A stretch of 64,000 nt of DNA, from the NCBI RefSeq assembly GCF_012395185.1, contig NZ_JAAZTU010000002.1:100756-164755 (forward strand), written 5' to 3'. Each line of letters opens with the position of its first letter. The stretch's first letter is position 1. This document shows positions 9,483-20,151 of the stretch, in pieces. This DNA is from Vibrio aestuarianus. GTDB lineage: Bacteria; Pseudomonadota; Gammaproteobacteria; Enterobacterales; Vibrionaceae. The translations under genes and the position numbers were made by a program. Below the pieces are notes generated by a model, which saw nothing but the letters and a program-made list of their open reading frames with translations, searched no databases and was not told the origin of the DNA.

Positions 9483-9496
9483 TGATTATTTATGCA
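9483..9496. promoter_or_regulatory. Possible ARG box upstream of astC
   Basis: The sequence tgattatttatgca matches the ArgR half-site pair TGAAT-wwww-ATTCA at 12 of 14 positions and lies 180 bp upstream of astC. I found no second box at the usual three-base spacing, and no convincing sigma-54 promoter. The rest of the 378-bp gap 9304-9681 is AT-rich and holds no ORF I can support. Confidence 0.3.
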
Positions 9497-9681
9497 TTAA
9501 GTAGACTCTTTTATGAAGTACTTTTTTACAAATAGTGAGAATAAATACAGCCAAGGCTTGAAGCATGGCGCTTAAAGTAAATTCGATAGGATATATGGCG
9601 AATAATTTTGCAAGCCTCACAGCCAACAAAAAAGATGAAGAAAATGTTAAGAAAGGTGATCGCAGTCAGGTTGAGAGAGGA

Positions 9682-10260
9682 CTAACGACGCAAAAAATTA
9701 GCCAGTAATTGATGTCCCTGTTCGGTTTTGATTGATTCGGGATGAAATTGTACCGCATCGATGGCTAAGGTTTTATGTTGGTAGCCCATAATTTCGTCCA
9801 TGCTCCCGTTGTCTAACTCTGTCCATGCAGTAAGCTCAAAGCAGTCAGGAAGCGAGTCGGACTTTACTACTAAAGAATGGTAACGAGTCACCGTCAAAGG
9901 GTTATTGAGACCATGAAATACGCTATTCCCTGTGTGACGAATAGCTGAGGTTTTACCATGCATCACTTTTCTGGCGCGAACGATCTGCCCCCCAAACACC
10001 TGCGCAATGGCTTGATGACCAAGACACACCCCTAAAATGGGTAACTTGCCAGCAAAGTGTTGTATCGCTTGCAAAGAGATACCGGCTTCATTCGGTGTAC
10101 AAGGCCCGGGGGAGATAACTAGATGAGTAGGATTAAGTGTTTCAATACCTGCAATATCAATTTCATCATTGCGTACAACCTCTACTTCAACGCCCAATTC
10201 ACAGAAGTATTGATACAAGTTGTAGGTAAACGAATCGTAGTTATCGATGATAAGTAGCAT
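9682..10260 (-). CDS. pabA: Aminodeoxychorismate/anthranilate synthase glutaminase PabA
   Basis: A 192-residue class-I glutamine amidotransferase that supplies ammonia to PabB for p-aminobenzoate, hence folate, synthesis. The catalytic cysteine is in G-V-C-L-G-H-Q and the histidine/glutamate in Q-F-H-P-E-S-I. I place the start at 10260 ([10 protein letters not shown]), as in E. coli PabA, rather than at the longer frame opening at 10293. It is upstream of the ast genes in the same orientation but 378 bp away, so probably separate. TrpG is a paralogue; this location favours PabA. Confidence 0.92.
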   Translation of the reverse strand: MLLIIDNYDSFTYNLYQYFCELGVEVEVVRNDEIDIAGIETLNPTHLVISPGPCTPNEAGISLQAIQHFAGKLPILGVCLGHQAIAQVFGGQIVRARKVMHGKTSAIRHTGNSVFHGLNNPLTVTRYHSLVVKSDSLPDCFELTAWTELDNGSMDEIMGYQHKTLAIDAVQFHPESIKTEQGHQLLANFLRR

Positions 10261-10353
10261 GGTAGGATCAGCACACTCAAAATTGGAAATCACTAGGGGC
10301 AGTATTGTGCAATACCACCAACGAAAGGCAAGTATTAAGTCGGTAAAGGTGAA

Positions 10354-10380
10354 AAATTAAGGCCAGCAAATGCCAGCCTT
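10354..10380 (-). terminator. Probable terminator after xds
   Basis: On the minus strand a short stem (aaggc/gcctt, with further partial pairing inside) is followed by aattttt, 23 bases downstream of the xds stop. The stem is weak, so confidence is limited. Confidence 0.5.
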
Positions 10381-10402
10381 ACTATTTACAAGTTTTAGCT
10401 CA

Positions 10403-13018
10403 TCACTTACGACGTCGCCATGCACCGAAGCCAAGCAACGACATCAGTACACCTAAGCCTAATGAACCACCGTAGATATTCAGTTCGAGAACGGCTGGAT
10501 CATGATCTGATGCACGGAAGTGATCACTGTATTTAGGTAAGTCACCTTTGAACTCATCGTTGTAATCAAACAGTGTTGATTCACCGCCATTGATGTGCCA
10601 ATCGGTAGCATCTACCACTTTACCTTTCAGGCTTTTACTTACCAATAAGTGATCCAGTGCGCCAACTTCATCATTAAATGAATAACTCCAACTGTCTGGA
10701 TGTTTCATCGCAACAGCATTGATGTAATCGTAGCTCTTAGTGATCACAGCACCGTCATCACCAAACTGCACAGCACCAGCAATGTAAGTATTACGAGCGG
10801 CTTTGATCTCTTTGCCATATTTCTCTGGACTGTAATCGGTCAGAACCAACATAGGGTCTTCCATGCCGTAAGAGTTCATATCACCCAAAATGACTTTATG
10901 CCCGTTGATTTTCTCAAGTGCTTCACCAAGTGCAACCGCTGCCGCGACACGGAAGTTTTCACACGCACCTTGGAAGTCTGCATCGTTGCCACCTTGTCCG
11001 CCTTGTTCAAGCGGTGCTGCATCTTCCCAACATTTAGAACCTTTTGATTTCAAGTGGTTAACAGCAACAGTGATTTTCTCATGACCCCCTTTCACTTTGA
11101 AAGTTGGTGCAAGCGTATCGCGTTGGTAGTTTTTACCATCTTCAAGCACTTTCCCTTTATCATCCAACACTTGTGGCGCTTGTTGGCTAGGCATTGGGAT
11201 AACTCGGCTCTGCTGCAGTTTCACGACTTTCTCACGGTATATCACGCCAGTAGTGATCACATCCGTACCAATAGAATCAAGCTCATCAGTCACCCCATCA
11301 TTATTTGAGTCAACCGCGACAAAAGTGTAGCGTTTCTTCTTATCCGCAATGCGTTGGTTTAATTGCTCAACCAACTGGCGAATCGCAGCACCTTCACCAA
11401 AACCGTTATTTTCAATTTCCATCAAACCGACGATATCAGCATCGAGACGCAAAATAGCATTGACGATTTTCTCTTGTTGAATCTCAAACTCAGCTAGATT
11501 ATTCGCACCACGATTATCGCCGTGTAAATTCGTATCACCACCAAATGGCGAATTGAAATAGTTAAGCACGTTGAATGTTGCGATACGGAGATCACCTTCA
11601 TCCATATCAGGCTTATTTGTGCGTGGGTCATTGCGTACAAAGTTATCTTGATTGATTTGGTTGGTGACCAACAGGCGATATTCGTTGTAACTGTATGACA
11701 ACACACCTTCTAAGCCGACAATGGTGTCATCAATGCGAATGTAATCTTCTGTTGAGCCATTTTGATCAATATCACTACGACCAAACTCTGAATAGTATGG
11801 GATTTTTCCATCTGCTGCTTTTTGGTCTGATTCAACAAACAGGCGACGTTGAGCATTTTCGATACTTTGTTGTTTAGCTTGCTCTGAACCGGCAGCAAAC
11901 AGTTGGTTTGGCTGCATGTTAATGCGCCCTTGAGCTAACACCATATTGTTACGACGACCAGCATAGTCATAGCCAAATGTGCGCGTCACGCGCATATCTA
12001 ACGCTCGATCCGTTTTGACTAACATCCCCTCATAACGCTCTAAAGTTTGCTCAAAATTAGCGTCACTTGGCAGAATTTCTATTGCGGTCGCTTGAGGAGC
12101 TGCTTGTTGATCTTGCTTTACCCATTGATTATTTTCAGCTTTAAGCTGAGTAAGGTTGTAGTACTCTTGCACTTTACCTTTGACACACACCACATCGCCC
12201 GGCTTTAAATCTGAGCTTGATTGGTTGGTGTGCACAAATAGGCCTTCCGAAGTATTCGCGTTGTAGTCATCGTCTAGCGCTTGTAGGTAGAAGCCCTTGG
12301 TTAAACCTGTCGTTATCGCACTGACCACGCCTTTCACAAAGTAGTCTTGCTCTGTTATGTATGGATAACCATTGATGAAAGGCGACGTTGCCCCTTCACC
12401 TTGGATTTCTTGGATAGTAGTAAATACGGGGTCTGCACCGTCTTGCGTACAGGCAAATGCTGCCGGTGGTTCAACCGCATTTAATGCGCCTAAACCGTCG
12501 ATATTATCTTTAGCCAGTGATGTCCATTGAGAAGTTTGATAAGTAGAAGAAGGCATCAGGCTATCAGCATTACGAACGAGGGTTTTATCTTTACCCCAAT
12601 CAACATCGCCCATTTCACCCAACATGTCATGCACACTACCATCGGTATTAAGCAGTGCTACTGGGTCATCTCCGTTGAAATTAACTACCGTACCGTTATT
12701 TTCATCGCTCACTGTTTGAATAGCGCTGCTGGCACTTTCATGTGAAATCACTAATACATCATTAGCGGCAATGACTCGGCCAGTCAGTGGCAATTGTGTA
12801 TCCCAACTACCACCGCCATTACTCGACTTAGCCAGAATGTAATTATCTAAGCTCACCGCTACATCACCAGTATTGGCTATCTCAATCGCTTTATTGAAGC
12901 TTCCACCCTCAACATATTGAGAAATAATAATTTCTGCATGAGCAGAAGCGACGAAAGTTGACCCTATTGCCAACGCTAGCAAAGTGCGGCTCAAGGGGGC
13001 TGTACGTTTCAATTCCAT
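10403..13018 (-). CDS. xds: ExeM/NucH-family extracellular nuclease Xds with GlyGly-CTERM tail
   Basis: An 871-residue secreted DNase. A Sec signal peptide ends near residue 28 (A-S-A-H-A). It is followed by a lamin-tail-like domain (~29-170), an OB-fold-like linker region (~200-460) and an endonuclease/exonuclease/phosphatase domain (~470-850). The EEP motifs are complete: A-T-F-N-V-L-N, L-M-E-I-E-N-N-G, N-H-L-K-S-K-G, L-G-D-M-N-S-Y and S-D-H-D-P-A-V. The tail is a Gly-Gly motif, a hydrophobic helix and R-R-R-K, i.e. a GlyGly-CTERM signal for rhombosortase and type II secretion. V. cholerae Xds (VC2621) degrades extracellular DNA and occupies the same location next to pabA and trpS. Confidence 0.92.
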   Translation of the reverse strand: MELKRTAPLSRTLLALAIGSTFVASAHAEIIISQYVEGGSFNKAIEIANTGDVAVSLDNYILAKSSNGGGSWDTQLPLTGRVIAANDVLVISHESASSAIQTVSDENNGTVVNFNGDDPVALLNTDGSVHDMLGEMGDVDWGKDKTLVRNADSLMPSSTYQTSQWTSLAKDNIDGLGALNAVEPPAAFACTQDGADPVFTTIQEIQGEGATSPFINGYPYITEQDYFVKGVVSAITTGLTKGFYLQALDDDYNANTSEGLFVHTNQSSSDLKPGDVVCVKGKVQEYYNLTQLKAENNQWVKQDQQAAPQATAIEILPSDANFEQTLERYEGMLVKTDRALDMRVTRTFGYDYAGRRNNMVLAQGRINMQPNQLFAAGSEQAKQQSIENAQRRLFVESDQKAADGKIPYYSEFGRSDIDQNGSTEDYIRIDDTIVGLEGVLSYSYNEYRLLVTNQINQDNFVRNDPRTNKPDMDEGDLRIATFNVLNYFNSPFGGDTNLHGDNRGANNLAEFEIQQEKIVNAILRLDADIVGLMEIENNGFGEGAAIRQLVEQLNQRIADKKKRYTFVAVDSNNDGVTDELDSIGTDVITTGVIYREKVVKLQQSRVIPMPSQQAPQVLDDKGKVLEDGKNYQRDTLAPTFKVKGGHEKITVAVNHLKSKGSKCWEDAAPLEQGGQGGNDADFQGACENFRVAAAVALGEALEKINGHKVILGDMNSYGMEDPMLVLTDYSPEKYGKEIKAARNTYIAGAVQFGDDGAVITKSYDYINAVAMKHPDSWSYSFNDEVGALDHLLVSKSLKGKVVDATDWHINGGESTLFDYNDEFKGDLPKYSDHFRASDHDPAVLELNIYGGSLGLGVLMSLLGFGAWRRRK

Positions 13019-13317
13019 TGTTCACCTCTTTATTCCCTGCCATGTAACCAAAGTATTAAGCAAGGTGTTTTAAATCACGTTTATAAGTTTTGATTAATAA
13101 ATTTGCGCGTACAGTGTTGTTGTTTTGTATGAAATGACAAAACATTCACAATTCATATCGAGATCAAACTCTCATAGTTAGAGTAAATACTTGAACCGAA
13201 CGCAAACTTTCAACAGAGAAGGTAAATAGATTTGCCTACAGAATCATTACAGATTAATTAATATAATATTTGGCTGATTTTTGAGAGGAAAAATAAGGAA
13301 AGAGAAGTTGCAACTAA

Positions 13318-13345
13318 CAAAAAGCCCCTAGAAAACTAGAGGCTT
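13318..13345 (-). terminator. Terminator after trpS
   Basis: On the minus strand the stem aagcctcta/taggggctt (one G-U pair, short loop) is followed by tttttgtt, about 20 bases after the trpS stop. The rest of the 346-bp interval 13019-13364 is AT-rich and presumably holds the xds promoter; I see no other gene there. Confidence 0.88.
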
Positions 13346-13364
13346 AAAAAGAGGTAAACTGAGT

Positions 13365-14381
13365 TTAAGGGCGAGTCACAAAACCTACCGCTTGGTAAGC
13401 TTTCTTCAACGTCACTGCAGCACGAGCTGATGCTTTTTCTGCGCCCGCTTTCATTACTGAATCTAGGTAAGCGCGATCTTCACGAATACGGGCGTACTCA
13501 GCTTGTACTGGTTCAAGCATCGCAACCAGAGCTTCACCCACATCTTTCTTAAATGGTCCGTACATTTCTACGCCTTGATATTGCGCTTCAATTTCAGCAA
13601 AGGTTTTACCTGTTGCCGCCGAGTACAAGCTCATTAAGTTCGAAATACCCGCTTTACTTTCGGTATCAAAAGCAATACGTGGCGGTGTTTCAGTGTCAGT
13701 CTGCGCTTTATTGATCTTCTTAATGATCGATTTTGGATCTTCAAGCAGAGTAATGACGTTCTTACGGTTATCATCCGACTTCGACATCTTCTTCGTCGCG
13801 TCTTGAAGGCTCATTACGCGTGCATTCACTTGTGGGATGTATGGCTCAGGAATGGTAAAGATTGGGTTTTCTGGGCTGTAGATATTATTAAAGCGTGTCG
13901 CGATATCGCGTGCCAGCTCAAGGTGTTGCTTTTGGTCACTGCCTACTGGCACTTGATGCGCTCCGTACAGCAGAATATCTGCTGCCATCAGCACTGGATA
14001 ACCAAATAGCCCCGCATTCACATCATTCGCGTAACGTGCTGATTTGTCTTTAAACTGAGTCATACGGCTCAGTTCACCCATTTGCGTGTAACAGTTAAGA
14101 AGCCAACCCAATTGAGCATGCTCTGGTACATGTGACTGAACAAATAGCGTGCTCTTCTTAGGGTCAACACCAACAGCAAGACAAATTGATAATGCGTCTA
14201 AGGTTGCTTCATGCAATGCTTTCGGGTCTTGACGAACCGTGACAGCATGCAGGTCAACCACGCAATATTGGCAATCATAGTCATCTTGCATCTGTTGCCA
14301 TTGACGTAGAGCACCCAAGTAGTTACCGATACTTAGTTCACCAGACGGTTGAACACCACTCAATACAATGGGTTTGCTCAT
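13365..14381 (-). CDS. trpS: Tryptophanyl-tRNA synthetase TrpS
   Basis: A 338-residue class-I aminoacyl-tRNA synthetase that charges tRNA-Trp. The HIGH-like motif is S-I-G-N-Y near residue 18, and the KMSKS motif is present exactly ([10 protein letters not shown] near residue 195). Tryptophan-site residues such as D-L-H-A-V-T-V and [13 protein letters not shown] are conserved. A good SD (aagga) precedes the ATG. It is the last gene of the rpe-gph-trpS series. Confidence 0.97.
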   Translation of the reverse strand: MSKPIVLSGVQPSGELSIGNYLGALRQWQQMQDDYDCQYCVVDLHAVTVRQDPKALHEATLDALSICLAVGVDPKKSTLFVQSHVPEHAQLGWLLNCYTQMGELSRMTQFKDKSARYANDVNAGLFGYPVLMAADILLYGAHQVPVGSDQKQHLELARDIATRFNNIYSPENPIFTIPEPYIPQVNARVMSLQDATKKMSKSDDNRKNVITLLEDPKSIIKKINKAQTDTETPPRIAFDTESKAGISNLMSLYSAATGKTFAEIEAQYQGVEMYGPFKKDVGEALVAMLEPVQAEYARIREDRAYLDSVMKAGAEKASARAAVTLKKAYQAVGFVTRP

Positions 14382-14433
14382 GGGATGATTTCCTTGTTAC
14401 TTAAAATGAGATAGGACTGAAAAAGTCTGTTAA

Positions 14434-14471
14434 AAAACCGCGCCAATTCAATCAAAGAATTGCGCGGTTAT
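14434..14471 (-). terminator. Hairpin terminator between gph and trpS
   Basis: On the minus strand aaccgcgcaattc ... gaattggcgcggtt forms a long stem with one bulge and is followed by tttttaac. It lies 50 bases after the gph stop and about 50 bases before trpS. It suggests that at least part of trpS transcription starts separately, or that there is partial readthrough. Confidence 0.75.
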
Positions 14472-14519
14472 TGCAGTGTACTCATTGACGAGTATTTTAC
14501 TAGCGTCTTGTGCTAACTT

Positions 14520-15206
14520 TTATGCAGAAACTGGTACTAAATCGAGCAACTGATCAATACAATCAGCGACATAATCCGGCTTTGAGTCAGAAATAGGCTC
14601 ACCGTGGTTGTAACCGTAAGTTAAACCAAACGAGAAACAACCTGCATTTTTCGCCGCCAAGATATCGTTTTTAGAATCACCCACCATCAGCATATCGCTT
14701 GCTGTCATCTGGTGTTTATCCAACAACCAATTGAGCGCCATTGGGTCGGGTTTTTTGATTGGGAACGTATCACCACCAATAACATCGGCAAAAAAATCCG
14801 CAATACCATGCTGCGCCAGTACATCAGGGACAAATTTCGACGGTTTATTGGTCACCAAAGCCAGTGTGAAACCAGCTTTGTGTAACGCTGCTAAGGTCTC
14901 TTTCACCTGTGGATACAAATGGCTAAGCTTGTGACCCGTTTGTTCATAGAAGTCATCAAAACGCTCACGAGCGGTCGCTTTAACTTTGTCGCTCAATTCT
15001 GGATCGATGGTTAAGCTTTGGCTTAATGAACGAGCAATCAACACATCGGCGCCATTGCCAACGTAGTCACGAACTTGTAGCTCAGACACCGCCGGGTAAC
15101 CTAACGATTGCACCGCTTGGTCAGCAGCAACAGCTAAATCTGGCACGCTATCAAGCAGTGTGCCGTCTAAATCAAAGGCAATTAATTTTATTGAGCTTAA
15201 AGACAT
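14520..15206 (-). CDS. gph: Phosphoglycolate phosphatase Gph
   Basis: A 228-residue HAD-superfamily hydrolase that dephosphorylates 2-phosphoglycolate formed during repair of oxidised DNA ends. HAD motif I is F-D-L-D-G-T-L-L-D-S at residues 10-19, motif II is the threonine in V-T-N-K-P, and motifs III/IV are the lysine in I-K-K-P-D-P and the acidic M-V-G-D-S-K-N-D. The rpe-gph-trpS linkage is the classic dam-region arrangement of gammaproteobacteria. Confidence 0.94.
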   Translation of the reverse strand: MSLSSIKLIAFDLDGTLLDSVPDLAVAADQAVQSLGYPAVSELQVRDYVGNGADVLIARSLSQSLTIDPELSDKVKATARERFDDFYEQTGHKLSHLYPQVKETLAALHKAGFTLALVTNKPSKFVPDVLAQHGIADFFADVIGGDTFPIKKPDPMALNWLLDKHQMTASDMLMVGDSKNDILAAKNAGCFSFGLTYGYNHGEPISDSKPDYVADCIDQLLDLVPVSA

Positions 15207-15242
15207 CTTTATTTCCGAAAATAGGCCAAGGGCAGTAATAGA

Positions 15243-15262
15243 TAAGGGGCATCAAGCCCCTT
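15243..15262 (-). other. Small hairpin between rpe and gph
   Basis: A GC-rich stem (aaggggc/gcccctt) with a 4-6-base loop lies in the 80-bp gap between the rpe stop and gph start. No U-run follows in the transcribed direction, so it is probably a processing or stability hairpin rather than a terminator. Confidence 0.4.
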
Positions 15263-15286
15263 TGAATATGGTTATTATTGTGTAAT

Positions 15287-15958
15287 TTAACCTGCGTTAG
15301 CTAGCTCTGCACGCATCTTATCAATCACGGCTTTGTAATCAGGCTCACCGAAAATGGCTGAACCCGCCACAAACATATCAGCCCCCGCTTCAGCGATTTC
15401 TTTGATGTTGTCTACCTTCACGCCACCATCGATTTCAAGGCGAATATCTCGGCCAGACTGTTCAATCAATTGACGAACCGCGCGCAGTTTATCCAATGTA
15501 TGTGGAATGAAGGATTGACCACCAAAACCAGGGTTAACCGACATCAGCAAAATCATGTCCACTTTATCCATGATAAATTCGAGGTGAGAAAGCGGTGTTG
15601 CAGGGTTTAATACCACACCCGCTTTACAGCCGTGTTCTTTAATCAATTGCAAAGTGCGATCGACATGATCAGACGCTTCAACGTGGAAAGTAATCATCGA
15701 AGCGCCCGCTTTCGCGAAATCGGGGATGATGCGATCAACCGGTTTTACCATCAAATGCACATCAATCGGTGCCGTAATGCCGTAGTCACGCAGTGCTTTA
15801 CAAATTGGCGCACCAAATGTCAGGTTAGGCACGTAGTGGTTATCCATAACATCAAAGTGAACTACGTCTGCCCCAGCTGCGAGCACTTTTTCAACGTCTT
15901 CACCAAGACGCGCAAAATCTGCAGAGAGAATAGATGGGGCAATAAGGAAATCTTTCAT
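15287..15958 (-). CDS. rpe: Ribulose-phosphate 3-epimerase Rpe
   Basis: A 223-residue TIM-barrel enzyme that interconverts ribulose 5-phosphate and xylulose 5-phosphate in the pentose phosphate pathway. Metal-binding and catalytic motifs are [12 protein letters not shown] near residue 34, H-L-M-V near residue 68, and the C-terminal I-D-G-G-V phosphate site near residue 176. It is in line with dam and gph, as in E. coli. Confidence 0.97.
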   Translation of the reverse strand: MKDFLIAPSILSADFARLGEDVEKVLAAGADVVHFDVMDNHYVPNLTFGAPICKALRDYGITAPIDVHLMVKPVDRIIPDFAKAGASMITFHVEASDHVDRTLQLIKEHGCKAGVVLNPATPLSHLEFIMDKVDMILLMSVNPGFGGQSFIPHTLDKLRAVRQLIEQSGRDIRLEIDGGVKVDNIKEIAEAGADMFVAGSAIFGEPDYKAVIDKMRAELANAG

Positions 15959-16071
15959 ACCTGACCTCTTAGGCTAGTGAGAGCAAAATGCGTGATGAGC
16001 AAAATTCGCCCGCAATTCTACCTAAGCTGACGGGGAGATCCTAGCTTGATGGATGATTTAGGATGTAAATG

Positions 16072-16899
16072 TTAGTCGTGGCTATCATTTGCATTAAATA
16101 ATGCCAACAGTTCATCCACTTTATTACGCCCAGCCCCATTACGGCTAATGGTACGTTTGACTTTGACCACGTTAAGCTCAGCGCCGTGATACAAGCGACG
16201 AGTTAGCTTGGTGTCATGGTTAGAAATGAGTACTGGCACACCACGTACTGCCGCTTTTTCTGCAACATCAGCCAATGCGGCTTGATCGTCTAATGAAAAT
16301 CCATTACCAGCATAAGAGGTAAAGTTGGCGGTGCTAGAAAGCGGAGCATACGGCGGATCACAATACACTACACACCCTTTACGAGTTCGGCGAAAAGTCT
16401 CTTCGTACCCTTCACAAATAAAGGTGGCTTTTTTGGCTTTTTCTGCAAAAAACTCCAATTCCGCTTCTGGGAAATAGGGTTTTTTGTAAGAACCAAATGG
16501 GACATTAAACCCGCCTTTTTTGTTATAACGGCATAGGCCATTAAAACCAAAGCGGTTCATGTATAAAAATGCCAAAGATCGATATAGCACATCATCGCTC
16601 TGATTAAACTCTTTACGTACATCGAGATAGGCTTCTTTGCGATTATTTTCAGCCGTAAACCAACGTTTCGATTCAGTAATATAAAGTTCAGGCTGCTCTT
16701 TGAGAAGATTATACAAGTTGATCAGATCTGGGTTGATATCAGCCAACAAATACTGTTCGAAATCGGTGTTGAGGAAGATAGAACCCGCGCCGACAAATGG
16801 CTCGACCAATTTACGAGCAGGCGGCAGGTGACGTTGAATATCTTCTACTAGGCCATATTTACCACCAGCCCATTTAAGAAAGGCACGCTGCTTCTTCAT
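16072..16899 (-). CDS. dam: DNA adenine methylase Dam
   Basis: A 275-residue N6-adenine methyltransferase for GATC sites, used in mismatch repair, replication control and gene regulation. The AdoMet-binding F-L-K-W-A-G-G-K segment is at residues 7-14, and the catalytic D-P-P-Y near residue 180 is intact. Vibrio Dam is generally essential because of chromosome 2 replication; that is family knowledge, not shown here. It follows damX by 69 bp. Confidence 0.97.
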   Translation of the reverse strand: MKKQRAFLKWAGGKYGLVEDIQRHLPPARKLVEPFVGAGSIFLNTDFEQYLLADINPDLINLYNLLKEQPELYITESKRWFTAENNRKEAYLDVRKEFNQSDDVLYRSLAFLYMNRFGFNGLCRYNKKGGFNVPFGSYKKPYFPEAELEFFAEKAKKATFICEGYEETFRRTRKGCVVYCDPPYAPLSSTANFTSYAGNGFSLDDQAALADVAEKAAVRGVPVLISNHDTKLTRRLYHGAELNVVKVKRTISRNGAGRNKVDELLALFNANDSHD

Positions 16900-16968
16900 T
16901 TACTGCTCTATCTTTCAACCACAAAATAAGGCTGCGGAATGTAACATATTTTTGCGCCAAGCTCAGCG

Positions 16969-18468
16969 TTATTTCGCACGTTCAATCTCTCGGTGTACCT
17001 GACTTAGCGATTTAGCCCAAGGACCTACCGATTGCAGCGCCTTAGGTAACGTGGCCACCGCATCACGAGCAAACTGGATCGTTGGGTAGTTATCGTAAGT
17101 AATGATGTACCATTCCACGTCATTACGTAATGTTGGGTAAATGCGTATATTTTCTTTCAATTGGTACTGGTCAATAAACTTCTGCGCCTCTTCTAATGAA
17201 TTAACAGCCGCTAATTGCAAAGTATAACTGCGAGGAGAAAACGCTTTTAGTTCGTCTCTTGCAAAAGAAAATGTAATCTTAACCGGAGCAACATTTTGTG
17301 TAATCTGTTCTGAAGGTGTTGTGTTCTCTTGCTCATTTTGACGCTGCGCATCGGCAAGCGCATTATCGATAACCGAGGTATCAACCTTAGTTTGATTACC
17401 TTCAAGTAAAGCATCGACAACATCCGATTCAATCACTACACGTTGTTGATCTTCTTCTGTCACACCAACACTTGCGATACTGTCCATTACATCTGGTGGT
17501 AATGCACTTGAATCATCGATTGCGCCAACATAACTAGGATCAGTAGGTGTATCTGAACTGCCCGAGGCTGTCTCTGCCGGCTCTGTCGCGATCTTATTGT
17601 CCGTATCGGTTGCAGCAATGGCTAAGGTTGGGATCACCGTTTGTTCAACGTTGCTAGCGGTTTGCTGCGCTTCGTCCCCCGGAGTCGGTTGATTCAATAG
17701 CCACCAATAACCACCGCCAATCACAACTAATAACAACACAACCAAAGCGGCAATTTTGGCTGGAGAGCCAATAATAGAGCGGATAATAATCCTTCTTTCC
17801 ATTTTCTGTTCTCCTAATGCCATAATTTCCCCCGGTACTCGTTTTACTTTCTTGTAAGCATTACGAATACGACGTTCCATATTGTCTTCAACGTAGCGCA
17901 TTACCAAATTTTCGAATAGGCGATCCGCTTCTTCATTGGTCAGCGGTTCAATTTCAAGCTCAACAGGTTTTTGCTCTTGCCCATAGCTCAGACGCGTTAA
18001 AAGTGCATCAAGGCTATTGGCTTGTGCAAATAAGACCACGTTAATCGTCCATAGCGGATTAGATTGTGCTTCTAACACTAACATCCACAATTCAGAAATA
18101 AGCGCTTCCGACAATAAATGAGCATCGTCGACAACAATCACCACATCACAGCCGCCACCATCCAGTAGATGAGTCAGGCTCTCAGCAAGTGAATCATGAG
18201 GATTAAATAAGGGACCGGAGACGATCTGAGTGAGAATGGTCGCGCGACGCTGCTGTTCATCTTGATTAGGATGGCACGATAACAGTGATTGGTTTTTATC
18301 TTCCGCCCACGCTTCAAGATATCGCTGAGCAAGCCATGATTTGCCATAGCCTTGGCCACCACCAACCGTAATAACATTAGAACCAAAATTAGTTAAAAGC
18401 TGCAAACGTTCTAGCAGCTCTACTTGAGAATCTAATTCTAATACTCGTAACTCATGCGCCAAACTCAT
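16969..18468 (-). CDS. damX: Cell-division protein DamX (AAA ATPase, TM, SPOR)
   Basis: A 499-residue inner-membrane protein. An N-terminal AAA-like domain has a Walker A (G-Q-G-Y-G-K-S-W near residue 39) and a Walker B (V-V-I-V-V-D-D-A-H). A single membrane segment (A-A-L-V-V-L-L-L-V-V-I-G-G-G) lies near residue 245, followed by a long Thr/Gln/Asp-rich periplasmic linker. A C-terminal SPOR domain (~410-490, beginning S-Y-T-L-Q-L-A-A-V) binds septal, denuded peptidoglycan. DamX in E. coli localises to the division septum. Here, as in E. coli, it is between aroB and dam. Confidence 0.93.
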   Translation of the reverse strand: MSLAHELRVLELDSQVELLERLQLLTNFGSNVITVGGGQGYGKSWLAQRYLEAWAEDKNQSLLSCHPNQDEQQRRATILTQIVSGPLFNPHDSLAESLTHLLDGGGCDVVIVVDDAHLLSEALISELWMLVLEAQSNPLWTINVVLFAQANSLDALLTRLSYGQEQKPVELEIEPLTNEEADRLFENLVMRYVEDNMERRIRNAYKKVKRVPGEIMALGEQKMERRIIIRSIIGSPAKIAALVVLLLVVIGGGYWWLLNQPTPGDEAQQTASNVEQTVIPTLAIAATDTDNKIATEPAETASGSSDTPTDPSYVGAIDDSSALPPDVMDSIASVGVTEEDQQRVVIESDVVDALLEGNQTKVDTSVIDNALADAQRQNEQENTTPSEQITQNVAPVKITFSFARDELKAFSPRSYTLQLAAVNSLEEAQKFIDQYQLKENIRIYPTLRNDVEWYIITYDNYPTIQFARDAVATLPKALQSVGPWAKSLSQVHREIERAK

Positions 18469-18516
18469 TAGGCCATCCTACTGACAAACAATGATCAAAT
18501 TTGTATCAATGAAGAT

Positions 18517-19605
18517 CTATAGCGTGCGGCAGAAGTCTATCGCTTGTTCAATAATGGCTTCCGGTACACCTTTCACGACTTCTGAAGTACCGATACTCGT
18601 CGGCAACACCAAACGCAATTCACCTGAAAGCACTTTTTTATCACGCATCATATGACGCATAAAGTCAGCAAAAGACATGCTTTGCGGTGTATGCACTGGT
18701 AACTTCGCTTTCTTGAGTATAGAAATAATTCGCTCAACTTGCTGCTCATCAATCAAACCTTGCAGTTGAGCCGTTTTTGCCGCCATTACCGTACCTGAAG
18801 ATACCGCTTCACCGTGCAGCCAATTACCATAACCCAGCTCAGCCTCGATCGCATGACCAAATGTATGACCCAGGTTCAATAACGCACGAATTCCTGACTC
18901 TTTTTCATCTTGAGCCACAACATCCGCTTTAATTTGGCAACAACGAGCAATCGCATACGCCAGTGCTTTTTCATCTAAAGCGTATAATTTGTCTAGGTTT
19001 TCTTCTAACCAAACAAAGAAATCATAATCGTAAATAATGCCATACTTGATCACCTCAGCCATACCCGCAGAAAATTCGCGTTCAGGCAAAGTGGATAAGC
19101 ATTGTGTATCGATAATCACCGCTTTAGGTTGATAAAAAGCACCAATCATATTCTTGCCCAAGGGATGATTGACTGCGGTTTTTCCACCGACAGAAGAATC
19201 AACTTGAGAAAGTAACGTGGTTGGAACCTGAATGAAATCAACGCCGCGTTGGTAGCATGAGGAAGCAAAACCGACTAAGTCACCAATAACTCCACCGCCG
19301 AGTGCAATAATCACAACGTCTCGGCTGTAATTACCTTCTAAAAGGTAACTCATTACAGTGTTAAAGGTATCTAAGGTTTTGTACTGCTCACCATCTGGCA
19401 GTTCAAGCAAAGAAGCCTGACAACCATAATGCTCAAGAAGCGCTAAAATTTTTGCTGCATACAAAGGGGCAACCGTAACATTGCTGATCACGACTACTTT
19501 TTGTTTTGCAGAGAGGAAAGAAAGGAGGGCCGGATCATTAAATAATCCGGCGCCAATTGAGATTGGGTAGCTACGCTCATCTAAACTGACCGTAATCCGT
19601 TCCAT
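18517..19605 (-). CDS. aroB: 3-dehydroquinate synthase AroB
   Basis: A 362-residue NAD- and metal-dependent enzyme, the second step of the shikimate pathway. The NAD-binding [11 protein letters not shown] motif is near residue 102, and the metal/active-site H-T-F-G-H-A-I-E is near residue 260. The start is placed at ATG 19605 because a GGAG SD lies eight bases upstream; a GTG three codons earlier would have its SD touching the codon. It lies 24 bp after aroK. Confidence 0.95.
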   Translation of the reverse strand: MERITVSLDERSYPISIGAGLFNDPALLSFLSAKQKVVVISNVTVAPLYAAKILALLEHYGCQASLLELPDGEQYKTLDTFNTVMSYLLEGNYSRDVVIIALGGGVIGDLVGFASSCYQRGVDFIQVPTTLLSQVDSSVGGKTAVNHPLGKNMIGAFYQPKAVIIDTQCLSTLPEREFSAGMAEVIKYGIIYDYDFFVWLEENLDKLYALDEKALAYAIARCCQIKADVVAQDEKESGIRALLNLGHTFGHAIEAELGYGNWLHGEAVSSGTVMAAKTAQLQGLIDEQQVERIISILKKAKLPVHTPQSMSFADFMRHMMRDKKVLSGELRLVLPTSIGTSEVVKGVPEAIIEQAIDFCRTL

Positions 19606-19629
19606 GGTTTGCACTCCAAAATAAAGAAC

Positions 19630-20151
19630 TTAAGAACGTTCTTCTAGCATTTTTACGATCTCGTTGGCTACCACTTTTGCACTTTGATCGTCGGTACGAA
19701 CGGTGAAATCTGCGACTTCGTCGTAAAGGTCATTACGCTCACCGGCCAAAGATTCTAAGACTTCACGTGGATTGTCTGTTTGAAGCAATGGACGTTTTTT
19801 GTCACGGTTCGTACGTGCAAGTTGTTTTTCAATCGTCGTTTCAAGGTAGACCACAATACCACGAGCAGATAAACGATTACGGTTCTCTTTACTCTTAACA
19901 GAGCCACCGCCTGTTGCGAGTACAATACCTTGTTTCTCGGTTAGGTCATTAATTACAGCTTCCTCACGTTTACGGAAGCCCTCTTCACCTTCGACGTCAA
20001 ATACCCAAGCGATATCTGCGCCTGTACGCTCTTCAATGACTGTATCAGAGTCTAAAAACTCCATATGCAGTTGTTGAGCAAGGTGTCTACCAATTGTACT
20101 TTTGCCGGCACCCATCGGGCCAACAAGGAAAATATTGCGTTTCTCAGCCAT
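19630..20151 (-). CDS. aroK: Shikimate kinase I AroK
   Basis: A 173-residue P-loop kinase that phosphorylates shikimate. The Walker A is G-P-M-G-A-G-K-S-T at residues 11-19. The shikimate-binding D-S-D and the G-G-G-S-V motif near residue 80 are present, as is the lid arginine region (K-K-R-P-L-L). It is directly upstream of aroB and downstream of pilQ, the same pil-aro junction as in Pseudomonas and Vibrio. Confidence 0.96.
   Translation of the reverse strand: MAEKRNIFLVGPMGAGKSTIGRHLAQQLHMEFLDSDTVIEERTGADIAWVFDVEGEEGFRKREEAVINDLTEKQGIVLATGGGSVKSKENRNRLSARGIVVYLETTIEKQLARTNRDKKRPLLQTDNPREVLESLAGERNDLYDEVADFTVRTDDQSAKVVANEIVKMLEERS

Noticed and set aside
9304..9681. Small gene or sRNA between pabA and astC
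   Set aside because: No frame with an SD and no hairpin followed by a U-run; a promoter region is the simpler reading.
10700..11308. Overlapping + strand frames of 64-115 codons inside xds
   Set aside because: They are antisense to a well-conserved nuclease coding sequence, lack SD sites and show no recognisable domain; shadows of xds.
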